A DNA stretch of 19,136 nucleotides from assembly GCA_003165455.1 (NCBI GenBank), contig PLUJ01000138.1:2712-21847 (forward strand), in the 5' to 3' direction. Every line of letters starts with the position of its first letter. Position 1 is the first letter of the stretch. This document shows, piece after piece, positions 7,032 to 15,100 of this stretch. A program made the position numbers and the translations under genes. Under the pieces are notes generated by a model. It had not been told where the DNA came from. It saw nothing but the letters and a program-made list of their open reading frames with translations, and did not search any database. This stretch comes from Acidobacteriaceae bacterium (GTDB taxonomy: Bacteria > Acidobacteriota > Terriglobia > Terriglobales > Acidobacteriaceae).

Positions 7032-7721
7032 ATGACTACGAACGCACAGGAAAGCACGAACAACATACCACGCATTAACGATACCGCCCCGAACTTTACA
7101 GCCGACACCACGCAAGGCCCCGTCAACTTCCATGAATGGATCGGCGACGGCTGGGCGATTCTATTTTCTCATCCGAAGGATTTCACTCCGGTGTGCACGA
7201 CTGAACTCGGCTATATGGCAAGGCTGCAGCCGGAGTTCGCCAAGCGCAACACAAAGATCATCGGCCTGAGCGTGGATCCGGTGAGCAGCCATGGTAAATG
7301 GGCGGCCGATATTGAAGAGACGCAGGGCGCCAAGGTGAATTATCCAATGATTGGCGATCCGGAACTCAAGATCGCGAAGCTTTATGGCATGCTTCCGGCG
7401 GCGAGCGGAAATACCTCCGAGGGAAGAACGGCTGCGGATAATGCCACGGTGCGCACCGTGTTTGTGGTTGGTCCGGACAAGAAGATCAAACTGCAACTTG
7501 CGTATCCGATGAGCACCGGCCGCAACTTCGACGAGATACTGCGCGTGATCGATTCCATGCAACTCACGGCCAAGCACAAGGTGGCCACACCGGTGAACTG
7601 GAAAGAAGGGGACGATGTGATCATTCTGCCTTCGGTATCGAACGAAGAAGCGCAACAGAAATATCCCGGAGGCTGGAAGTCCCCCAAGCCATATCTGAGA
7701 ATTGTGCCGCAGCCGAAGTAA
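7032..7721 (+). CDS. 1-Cys peroxiredoxin (Prx6 type)
   Basis: A 229-residue thiol peroxidase that reduces hydrogen peroxide and organic hydroperoxides. The N-terminal AhpC/TSA thioredoxin fold has the peroxidatic motif DFTPVCTTE with T52 and C55, and the supporting arginine R141 (TVRTVF). C55 is the only cysteine in the protein, so there is no resolving cysteine and it must be a 1-Cys enzyme recycled by an external thiol. A C-terminal domain (about 175-229, with WKEGDDVIILPSVSNEEA) is typical of the Prx6 group. GAGGAAAG at 7018-7025 is the ribosome binding site. It is preceded by the leader described above and followed 31 bp later by selC. The peroxidatic residue is encoded as Cys (TGC), not selenocysteine. 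Confidence 0.93.
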   Translation: MTTNAQESTNNIPRINDTAPNFTADTTQGPVNFHEWIGDGWAILFSHPKDFTPVCTTELGYMARLQPEFAKRNTKIIGLSVDPVSSHGKWAADIEETQGAKVNYPMIGDPELKIAKLYGMLPAASGNTSEGRTAADNATVRTVFVVGPDKKIKLQLAYPMSTGRNFDEILRVIDSMQLTAKHKVATPVNWKEGDDVIILPSVSNEEAQQKYPGGWKSPKPYLRIVPQPK

Positions 7722-7752
7722 CTGGGGGAAGTAGGAATCGCGGCAGGGTAGT

Positions 7753-7850
7753 GGAAGCGCATGCGGTCCGGTGATCGTCCCGGTCTTCAAAACCGGCGGG
7801 CGGCGGGTTACCCCGTCGCCGGTGGGTTCGACCCCCACTCGCTTCCGCCA
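7753..7850 (+). tRNA. selC: Selenocysteine tRNA, tRNA-Sec (UCA)
   Basis: A 98-nt tRNA with all special features of bacterial tRNA-Sec. The anticodon is UCA (7787-7789) in loop CTTCAAA closed by CCGGT/ACCGG. The six-pair D stem GCGGTC/GATCGT has a four-base loop CGGT. The variable arm is exceptionally long, with nine pairs (7799-7807 with 7812-7820). The T-arm is GTGGG-TTCGACC-CCCAC. The acceptor GGAAGCG pairs with CGCTTCC, G discriminator and encoded CCA. The eighth acceptor position is C7760 opposite T7839, a mismatch where eight pairs are usual. No separate promoter is obvious, and it may be read from the peroxiredoxin transcript. selA, selB and selD are not in the window. Confidence 0.96.
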
Positions 7851-7854
7851 ATTC
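7826..7854 (+). repeat. Direct repeat copy 1 within selC 3' end (att-like)
   Basis: These 29 bases, from the last base of the T-stem 5' strand through the T-loop, acceptor 3' strand and CCA to four bases beyond, recur exactly at 8832-8860. The identity ends at both sides (7825 G versus 8831 T; 7855 C versus 8861 T). The length and position match the crossover region used by tRNA-targeting integrases. Confidence 0.93.
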
Positions 7855-7949
7855 CGTATCGCTACGGTCGGATTCATCATCGCAGTGTGCGCTATTGACC
7901 AGTCTCAGTTGTTAAATTCGAGATACCTTATATTGGCAGGAGAATCTCG

Positions 7950-8504
7950 ATGGGTCGAAGAACAGCTAGGTTTCTCGCAGCGACGTTGACTTTGTGGTTC
8001 TCGTCAGGTATTGCGGCTCAGCAGAACTCACCCTCTCAGGAACATCCTGATGCAGCCCAGGCTCGCAATGCTCAAATCACTATTCGTGGCTGTGTGACTG
8101 GCGAGAAACGCTACACCTTCATGCAAGCCAGCACAGGGGCAATATTTGATCTAACTGGTAGGACCGACCGCTTTGCCCCTGTCCGGGGAAAGCTTATAGA
8201 GGTGACGGCGAACGAGTTCGCACCATCGCAAGATAAATCGAATGGATTCCCGAAGCTATCGATCAAGAAAATGCGAGTTGTTGCAGACAAGTGTCCTATT
8301 CAGGCTCATCCAGAGCCTATGAAGCCGAATTCAGCTTGGACAAATCCGCAGCCGCCCCCTCCCGCCACCTCTCCAGCTACAAGGCCCTACGCCGATCCCG
8401 GTACCGTAAGCCAGACTCCACCGGATTTTAATAATCCAAACATTTCGGGCGATACGGGGTCTCCAAGTCCGGGCACCGGAAACCCGCCGAGTCCTCCCCA
8501 ATAA
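7950..8504 (+). CDS. Small secreted protein with OB-fold-like domain and Pro-rich tail
   Basis: A 184-residue exported protein, the only gene inside the selC island. It has a basic start (R3, R4, R7), a hydrophobic helix and a likely cleavage after IAA (residue 23). The central part (about 43-116) with RGCVTGEKRYTF, a variable middle and two cysteines (C48, C115) resembles small beta-rich secreted domains common in Acidobacteriota (DUF5818-like; assigned by impression). The C-terminal third (about 125-184) is low-complexity and rich in P, G, S and N, probably disordered or envelope-associated. A good Shine-Dalgarno, AGGAGA, lies 5-6 nt before the ATG. No catalytic motif is visible. Confidence 0.75.
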   Translation: MGRRTARFLAATLTLWFSSGIAAQQNSPSQEHPDAAQARNAQITIRGCVTGEKRYTFMQASTGAIFDLTGRTDRFAPVRGKLIEVTANEFAPSQDKSNGFPKLSIKKMRVVADKCPIQAHPEPMKPNSAWTNPQPPPPATSPATRPYADPGTVSQTPPDFNNPNISGDTGSPSPGTGNPPSPPQ

Positions 8505-8831
8505 AACGGAAAAGCAATCCACGAGGAATGCTAAGTCCTCAAACCTCAAACTCACAAGACAGCCGGGCAGTACTCCGCCGCCCGCGCCGAACGCTGCCGC
8601 CTGATTTTCATCCCGCGCCGCATGTCCCTACTTAGCCGAGAACACCGAGAAGGATGTTCGCACGGCTGTGACTCGCCAAGATGGCTTGGCTGAACGTGCC
8701 TCCCTCAAAAGCGACACCCCGCTAGAAAATCCCGTGCCATTCCCGTGCCGCTAACGCCGAACTGCACAGAATTAGCCGCGTAAGATGCCATCTGCCGCTG
8801 GCTAAGTACATGAAACTACGTTAAGGTGTCT
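8505..8831. other. Non-coding or degenerate tail of the selC island
   Basis: All frames on both strands are interrupted by stops, and none has a ribosome binding site or a recognisable family. I looked for the C-terminal integrase signature (R-H, LGH, Y motifs) and did not find it. Short tandem-like CCCGTGCC units occur at about 8731-8750. The region could be the eroded remains of a larger element. Confidence 0.4.
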
Positions 8832-8860
8832 GTTCGACCCCCACTCGCTTCCGCCAATTC
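8832..8860 (+). repeat. Direct repeat copy 2: duplicated 3' end of selC (att-like)
   Basis: An exact copy of 7826-7854 without the rest of the tRNA. It includes the T-loop TTCGACC, the acceptor 3' strand and CCA. It marks the distal boundary of the 1-kb island and lies 77 bp before the cysK start codon. Confidence 0.93.
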
Positions 8861-8937
8861 TAAAGCTAATAATGGGCTCGTGACTTTTGGGTGCTTCGAA
8901 TTCCGTAACTTCCGAGCAGTTGAGGAGGACCATTCCT

Positions 8938-9918
8938 ATGAAGATCGCAAACGACGTTCTCGAACTGATTGGGCGCACACCGCTGGTGAGGCTCAATAAA
9001 GTTGCGGAGGGGTGCGTTGCTGAAGTGGTTGCCAAGCTAGAGAGCCAGAATCCGCTCAGCAGCGTGAAGGATCGCATCGGCGTGAGCATGATCCTGGATG
9101 CGGAGAGGGCCGGCAAAATACATCCGGGGAAGACGACGCTGATTGAACCTACGAGCGGAAATACCGGGATCGGGCTGGCTTTCGTGGCGGCGGTGAAGGG
9201 CTACAAACTGATCCTGACGATGCCAGAGACCATGAGCCTGGAGCGGCGAGTGTTGCTGCTGGCATTTGGGGCGGAACTGGTTCTTACCCCAGGACCACGA
9301 GGCATGAGAGGCGCTGTTTTAAAGGCGGAGGAATTACTGTCGCGGACTCCGAACAGTTACATGTTGCAGCAGTTCGACAACGCGGCGAATCCTAGAATTC
9401 ACTTCGAGACCACTGGTCCGGAAATTTGGAACGATACTGACGGCCGGGTGGATTTCCTGGTTTCCGGGGTGGGAACGGGCGGAACGATCACTGGCGTCAG
9501 CGAATACATTAAGCCGAAGAAACCTTCATTTAAGGCGGTTGCCGTGGAGCCGGCGGAGAGTCCGGTGCTATCGGGAGGAAAACCTGGGCCGCATAAGATC
9601 CAGGGAATCGGAGCGGGATTCGTGCCGCGAATTTTGCGAACCGATTGCATTGACGAAATTATTCAGGTCGGCAATGACGAGGCAATTCGGATGGCGCGGA
9701 GACTTCCCCTGGAGGAAGGTTTGTTCGTAGGAATTTCTTCGGGGGCGGCGGTGACGGCGGCGCTGCGCGTGGCGCAACGACCGGAGAATAAGGGCAAACT
9801 CATCGTGGTGGTTATACCGTCGTTTGGAGAGCGCTATTTGAGCAGCGTTTTGTTTGAAGAACTTCGATCGAGAGCGCAGCAGATTCCCACGTCAAACGTT
9901 GCAGATCAAATCTCCTGA
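8938..9918 (+). CDS. cysK: Cysteine synthase (O-acetylserine sulfhydrylase)
   Basis: A 326-residue PLP enzyme that makes cysteine from O-acetylserine and sulfide. Visible features are the PLP-binding K44 in SSVKDRIG, the substrate loop PTSGNTG (71-77), the phosphate-binding GTGGT (179-183), the GIGAGFVP segment (223-230), the cofactor-contacting SSGAA (267-271) and the PSFGERYLSS end motif (294-303). Length is normal for CysK/CysM. A GTG at 8887 would add 17 residues, but AGGAGG at 8923-8928 with 9 nt spacing fixes ATG 8938. Distinguishing CysK from CysM needs a phylogeny; the motifs fit CysK. It lies just after the selC island. Confidence 0.93.
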   Translation: MKIANDVLELIGRTPLVRLNKVAEGCVAEVVAKLESQNPLSSVKDRIGVSMILDAERAGKIHPGKTTLIEPTSGNTGIGLAFVAAVKGYKLILTMPETMSLERRVLLLAFGAELVLTPGPRGMRGAVLKAEELLSRTPNSYMLQQFDNAANPRIHFETTGPEIWNDTDGRVDFLVSGVGTGGTITGVSEYIKPKKPSFKAVAVEPAESPVLSGGKPGPHKIQGIGAGFVPRILRTDCIDEIIQVGNDEAIRMARRLPLEEGLFVGISSGAAVTAALRVAQRPENKGKLIVVVIPSFGERYLSSVLFEELRSRAQQIPTSNVADQIS

Positions 9919-10126
9919 TTTTGGCCGCAGCGATTCCGCGCCAGCGAACAGAGTGACGGAAGTTTCGTATGCGGCGCAGCGATTCTTCGAAGGTCAGAAC
10001 CTAACGTCGGAAGTACGACCGTAAACCGGCGACCTTTGGTACATGGCTCTGGGTAATGCTGGCTTGCCGGATGTTCCGAGCTACCATTTATCGAGGATGC
10101 TGCCTGCAAGTAGGCCTCTTAAGACC

Positions 10127-10672
10127 ATGCTCTGGCTCAAAAGTAAAGAACCCTGGGTGATCGCTCGGCTGATGATTGGAATCTTCCTGGTATGCGGAGT
10201 CAGCCTGGCGCAGGATTCGCCTTCGCTCGGCGATTTGGCGCGTCAACAGCGTCAACAAAAGGAGCAAGCCAAAACCACTTCCGGGAAGACGCCAAAGATT
10301 ATCACCAACGAACTACTGCCACGCCACGCCGCGGAAACAGTAACGTCCGAGATGACTTCTCCGAAGGACGCGGAAATTGCAGTCGCTTCAACCGCAACGA
10401 AGCAAACGGCGGAAAGCTGGAAGGCACAGATACTGGCAGAGAAAAATCAGATTGCCTCGCTTCAGGGTCAGGTCGAAGAATTGAACGAGTCGATCCGTTT
10501 TGCCCCCGGCAATTGCGTCGCAAACTGCGTGTCGTGGAACGAGCGTCAGAGGGATAAGCAGCAGCAGGTCGAGCGGATGCAGTCTCAACTCGCTGACCAG
10601 AAAAAACATCTCGAAGAGCTTCAGGAGTCGGCTCGAAAGCAGGGATATGGAAGCGCGGTATACGAACCCTAG
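10127..10672 (+). CDS. Secreted coiled-coil protein of unknown function
   Basis: A 181-residue protein from ATG 10127, with the signal peptide VIARLMIGIFLVCGVSLA followed by QDSPSLGDLARQQRQQKEQA. The mature protein has a Q/K-rich N-terminal segment and a C-terminal heptad-rich coiled coil (AEKNQIASLQGQVEELNESI and then RDKQQQVERMQSQLADQKKHL). Between the coils are two cysteines in a CVANC context. The SLGDLAR...ITNELLP pattern is one I associate with exported acidobacterial proteins; its role is unknown and could be an envelope scaffold. The frame extends to ATG 10043, but that would give a 41-residue n-region, so the later start is preferred. No strong Shine-Dalgarno. A terminator follows. 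Confidence 0.7.
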   Translation: MLWLKSKEPWVIARLMIGIFLVCGVSLAQDSPSLGDLARQQRQQKEQAKTTSGKTPKIITNELLPRHAAETVTSEMTSPKDAEIAVASTATKQTAESWKAQILAEKNQIASLQGQVEELNESIRFAPGNCVANCVSWNERQRDKQQQVERMQSQLADQKKHLEELQESARKQGYGSAVYEP

Positions 10673-10695
10673 CCGACAAAGTTGAGGGAAAGAAT

Positions 10696-10736
10696 AATGC
10701 CGCCGCAATCCTGAACCGGAGCGGCGGCATTTTCTT
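10696..10736 (+). terminator. Intrinsic terminator after the coiled-coil protein gene
   Basis: An 11-pair stem AATGCCGCCGC (10696-10706) with GCGGCGGCATT (10721-10731), 14-base loop, followed by a T-rich run. It lies 24 bp after the stop codon. The A-rich left flank suggests it may also work for the convergent gene ending at 10786. Confidence 0.85.
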
Positions 10737-10785
10737 GCTGTTCAGTTATTCTTCAAAACTTGTTCTTCAAAGAATCGCGTCAAGC

Positions 10786-11397
10786 TTATTTGATTTGATT
10801 CGCCTTCGGATAAGGGTTCGGATATTGCAATACGGTGGAGAGATCGATGCCGCGGATGATGCCATCCGAGTGGTAGAACAATCCCCACGAATCGATGGTG
10901 GAATTGTCCGGGAAAATACAGGCTTCGAGCACTTCGTCGACGGTCTTGAGTTCAACCCATCCGCCGCCCGCGGCGTTGATACCGCCAAATAGATCTGAGC
11001 CCCCGAGTTGCGTGCAGTAAAGAGAAGCCGGGTTGCCCTCTCCCTGACCATTCCACGCAGTTTCCGCATAATAAGCCAACGCGGCCAGGGTGGGCAGGGG
11101 CGTGAATAGCGTCTCTAGGTTCAGGTGAATGTTCGAATCGTCTGCAGCGGTATAGCGGCAAAAATCCTGTCGGCCTGCGAGCTTCAGCCAATCCTGCTGC
11201 GAGTTGTTGGTTCCGTAGACGGGTACGCGAGTCTCAACGGCGCCACCCGTGCTGGTGCAATAATCCTGCGGAGCGGATGTAGCCGAATTCTTACCGCCAT
11301 TGGATTTTGCTTTAGAAGTCTGGCCATCGGCGCTGAATAGCGCACCGCAAAGCAGTACGAGCGCAACAATGCCAATCATATTTCGAGTCATATGCAT
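10786..11397 (-). CDS. Secreted protein with tandem DUF333-like modules
   Basis: A 203-residue exported protein. Signal peptide: basic MHMTRN, hydrophobic IGIVALVLLCGALFSA, cleavage near residue 23-25. Two related cysteine-containing modules follow. Module 1 is C47-TSTGG to C80-RYTA. Module 2 starts at NPASLYC128 and continues to C160-IFPDNSTIDSWGLFYHSDG. The second resembles DUF333 (NPAS.YC...GG...C.FPDGS.C.EW), a small envelope-associated domain of unknown role; the usual second FPDGS cysteine is replaced by I168. The frame extends to a GTG at 11457, but GGAGGGGGAA correctly spaced before ATG 11397 supports that start. Confidence 0.7.
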   Translation of the reverse strand: MHMTRNMIGIVALVLLCGALFSADGQTSKAKSNGGKNSATSAPQDYCTSTGGAVETRVPVYGTNNSQQDWLKLAGRQDFCRYTAADDSNIHLNLETLFTPLPTLAALAYYAETAWNGQGEGNPASLYCTQLGGSDLFGGINAAGGGWVELKTVDEVLEACIFPDNSTIDSWGLFYHSDGIIRGIDLSTVLQYPNPYPKANQIK

Positions 11398-11626
11398 AAC
11401 GGTGTTCCCCCTCCGGTCGTGTTGCACTGCTTCTCTAAAACCGCGGAAGCTTAACACGGAGACAGCCTGCGTACTAGAGCCTTTCGTCGGAGCGCAAGGT
11501 TTCGCGGAGGATCATTGCTTCCTAGTTCGTATTTAGTTCATCAGGCATCTCTCATTACTTCGTAAGGAACAAAGTTATTGAGCTTTCGGTCTTCCGTGAA
11601 ATCGATCTTCGTGCGAAATTAGTAGG

Positions 11627-12172
11627 ATGGCTCTCGTAATACGTCCTTCCCGCATCCATGCAGCAGGTGTTTTTACCACCGCGCCTATTCGAAAAGGCTC
11701 TCGCGTCATTGAATATATGGGTCCCAGGCTTAGTCCGGAGGAGGCCAACCGGCTTTATGAAGGGGCCTCCCGCACGTACCTGTACGGGATGGAAGATGGC
11801 AAGACAGTGATTGATGGCGAGGGATTGGGAGCCTTCCTCAATCATTCCTGTGAACCCAACTGCGAGGTGGACGAAGTTAAGAACCGCGTGTGGATACTTG
11901 CTCTGCGAAGCATCGAGCCCGGGGAGGAATTGTTGTGGGATTACAGTCTTTATGACGATGACGATCCGGCGCCCTGCCACTGTGGCTCCCCGAAATGCCG
12001 CGGGACTATGTATTCGCGGGAGTGGATGGCAAAGTTAAGGCGCAAAGCTCGCACTAAGGCTAAGAAAGCGGCAGCTGTGCTGGAAGCAAAGGAACGTCAG
12101 CAAAGAGGCGCTTCGCGGAAAAAGAAAAATCCGCCCAAGCCGATGGAAGTTTCCCCGCTTTCCGCGGCCTGA
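11627..12172 (+). CDS. SET-domain protein (putative protein lysine methyltransferase)
   Basis: A 181-residue protein with a complete compact SET domain. It begins with the SET-N strand (VFTTAPIRKGSRVIEYMGP, 15-33). The catalytic and SAM-binding NHSCEPNC is at 72-79, followed by GEELLWDYSL (99-108) with the conserved active-site tyrosine Y106. A post-SET zinc cluster CHCGSPKCRG (C117, C119, C124) comes next. The tail from about 135 is highly basic (KLRRKARTKAKKAAA, then RKKKNPPKP), probably nucleic-acid binding or an autosubstrate. SET enzymes transfer methyl from S-adenosylmethionine to lysine; the bacterial substrate is unknown. No clear Shine-Dalgarno is seen. The stop codon is directly adjacent to the stop of the convergent RND pump gene. 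Confidence 0.9.
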   Translation: MALVIRPSRIHAAGVFTTAPIRKGSRVIEYMGPRLSPEEANRLYEGASRTYLYGMEDGKTVIDGEGLGAFLNHSCEPNCEVDEVKNRVWILALRSIEPGEELLWDYSLYDDDDPAPCHCGSPKCRGTMYSREWMAKLRRKARTKAKKAAAVLEAKERQQRGASRKKKNPPKPMEVSPLSAA

Positions 12173-15100
12173 CTAGACTATTTCCGCCGATGGCTCATTC
12201 TTTTTTCCGTGTTCACGCCATCCCTCAACGATCAGGTATAGCACCGGTATGAAGAAGAGATTGAGCACGGTCGACATGATCATGCCGCCAAATACGGTTG
12301 TACCCACGGAGTGACGGCCGTTCTCCCCGGCCCCCGAAGCAAACACCAGTGGTACCACGCCGAGAATGAAAGCCAAAGAAGTCATGAGAATTGGACGGAG
12401 GCGTATGGCCGCGGATTCAATCGCAGCCTGGATAAGTGGCATGCCACGATGACGCAACTGTTCGGCGAACTCGACAATAAGAATCGCATTCTTGCTGGAG
12501 AGCCCGACCAGCATGACCAGTCCCACCTGGCAGTAGACGTCATTCTGCAAGCCGCGAATCCACTGTGCGCCCAGCGCTCCCAGTAATGCCATAGGGACCG
12601 CCAGCAACACAATGAAGGGCAGCACGAAGCTTTCGTATTGAGCCGACAGCGTGAGGTAGACCACTAGCGTCCCCAATCCAAAAAGGAGAAGCGAAGTTCC
12701 ACCGGCTTGCAATTCTTCCAGCGAAAGGCCAGTCCAGCTATAAGAAAATCCCTGCGGCATTTTCGTGGCGAGTTGGTCCATGGCGGCGATGGCCTGTCCC
12801 GAGCTGAAACCCGGAGCGGCGGAGCCATCAATCTCAGCCGAGCGGAACAGATTGTAGTGGCTGATGACCTGCGGTGTGGTGGTTTGCGTGATGTCGACTA
12901 AGTTTTCCATCGGAATCATCGCGCCGCTATCGGCGCGCACATAAAACTGCTTCATGTCCTCGGCCGTGGCGCGGAATTGCTTATCGGCCTGCACGTAAAC
13001 ACGATAGGACCGGTTATTGAAATCGAAATCATTCACATAGGAAGATCCCATGTAAACGCCCAGGGTATCGGTGATCTGGGAAAGCGGCACGCGCAGGCTC
13101 TTCGCTTTTTCGCGGTCAATGGTGACCACGTATTGCGGGTCATTGGCAGTAAACGAGGTGAAGAGCCGGGTCAAATCCTTGCGTTGCATGGCCTGCCCGA
13201 TCAGGTTTTGCGTCACGCCAGCCAGTTCTTCCAGCTTGTGCCCGGCTTGGTCCTGTACCACAAACTGGAATCCGCCAAACTGCCCCAGGCCCTGAATTGG
13301 CGGAGGCAGCGTGGGAAACACGATTGCACCCGACACGCCAAACATTCGCGGACGTATGCGGGCCAGAATGGCGGCTGCGGTGTGCGCGTCGCCTTTGCGC
13401 TGGGAATAAGGTTTCAATGGAACGAAAATAATTCCTTGGTTGGCAGCCGAACCCGAAAAACTGAACCCGGCGATGGAAAATGTTCCCTCGGCCTCCGGCA
13501 CGTCGGCCAGCAGATCCGAGACCTGTTTGCCAATGGCCTTCGTGTACTCCAGCGACGCGCCCGATGGCGATTGAATGACGATGATGAAGTAGCCCTGATC
13601 TTCATCGGGAACGAAACCCCCGGGCACGCGGGTGAATACAAAATAAGTGAGACCGAGGCCGGCGAAAAAAAGGATGGACATCGCCAACTTATGTTTCAGC
13701 AAGTGATGCAGCAGGGCGCGATAACCGCGGGTGAGGGCGACGATGCCGTCATCAAATTTCTGCAGCACCCAGATCTTTTTCCGGTGGCCGCCACTCAGAA
13801 AGATGGCCGCCAGTACTGGCGCCAGGGTGAGGGCGTTGAAGGCGGAAATGGCAATGGAAAACGCGATCGTCAGCGCGAATTGGCGAAACAGAATGCCTGT
13901 TGTCCCGGGAAAGAACGCAACCGGCACAAACACGGCACAGAGCACCAGCGAAGTGGCGATGACAGCGCTGGTGATCTCGGCAGTGGCTTCCGCCGCCGCT
14001 TTATGAGAGTCGTGTTCGCCTCCAGCGATGTGGCGCTCGATATTTTCAATCACGACGATGGCGTCGTCGACTACGAGGCCGGTCGCGAGGGTAATGCCAA
14101 ACAATGTCAAGGTGTTGATGGAGAAGCCGAGTAGCTTCACAAAGATGAAGGTGCCGATGAGCGAAACGGGAGTGGCGATGAAGTGAATCATCGTCGTCCG
14201 CCAGTCGCCGAGAAAGATAAAGATCACCAGGATGACCAGCAGAATCGCCGAACCTACCGTGTAGACCACATCGCGGATCGACTCACCTACCGCGTCGGTT
14301 GTGTCGAATGCAACCTTATAGTGCATGCCGGGCGGAAAGCTTTTCGACAACCGGTCGAGCTCGGCAATCGCTCTGCGGTCCACATCGATCGCATTCGCGG
14401 TCGAAAGCTGGGTCACGCCCAAGCCGACCGCGTCTTGCCCGTTGAATTGCAGATCGTTGGCGTAAGTCTCGGCACCCAACTCGGCGCGGCCAACGTCTCG
14501 CAAGCGCACCAGCGTGCCGTCGACGTTCGTCTTGAGAATGATGTCGTCGAACTGCGTCGCCTCGCTCAGCCGTCCAACCACTCGCACGCTGATCTGGTAG
14601 GACTGTCCCGGAACCGAGGGCTGCTGGCCCACCTGCCCGGCGGCAATTTCCACGTTCTGTTCCGAGAGTGCGTTGACGACGTCCGTGGCGGTCAATGCGC
14701 GCGCGGCCATGCGCACCGGATCCAGCCACAGCCGCATGGAGTATTTGCGTTCGCCGAAGATGATTACATCCGCGACTCCCGGAATGCGTTTCAGCGCGTC
14801 CCGCACGTATACGTCCAGATAGTTGCTGAGGAACAGGGTTGAGTACACGCCTTTGTCGGCGAAGACGGCTGCGCCGAAAACAAAGTTCTGCGAAGTCTTT
14901 GCCGTGGTGATGCCGACCGCCTTCACCGAGGCGGGCAGCCGTCCAGAGGCCGTGTTCACGCGGTTCTGAATGTCGACCGTGGCGAGGTCCGGATCGCGGT
15001 TCAGGTCGAACGTGGCAGTCACGGTGCTCGTGCCGTCATTGCCGCTGGTGGAGGTGAGATACTTCATCCCTTCGGCGCCGTTGATCTGCTGCTCGAGCGG

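Larger units (their letters stand above)
7855..8860. mobile_element. About 1-kb island in selC, bounded by a 29-bp direct repeat, without integrase
   Basis: The segment between the intact selC and the duplicated selC 3' end is 1006 bp per repeat unit. It carries one complete gene (secreted protein, 7950-8504) and about 330 bp without a clear gene. selC is a well-known integration site of genomic islands in other bacteria. No recombinase is encoded, so this is either a remnant after internal deletion or a passenger mobilised by an integrase elsewhere. Removing it would place cysK about 85 bp after selC. Confidence 0.7.

Noticed and set aside
7160..7215. Selenocysteine at the peroxiredoxin active site, suggested by the adjacent selC
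   Set aside because: The peroxidatic codon is TGC (Cys) and the frame has no internal TGA.
7161..7880. 239-codon minus-strand frame over the peroxiredoxin and selC
   Set aside because: It would be antisense to a certain peroxiredoxin gene and run through the tRNA-Sec; composition is that of a shadow frame.
8560..8831. Degenerate integrase in the tail of the selC island
   Set aside because: I read several frames for catalytic Arg, LGH and Tyr motifs and found none; only interrupted frames are present.
12311..14842. Long plus-strand frames opposite the RND pump gene (including one of 385 codons at 12977-14134)
   Set aside because: They are antisense shadows of a clearly identified pump gene, lack ribosome binding sites and show no protein family character.
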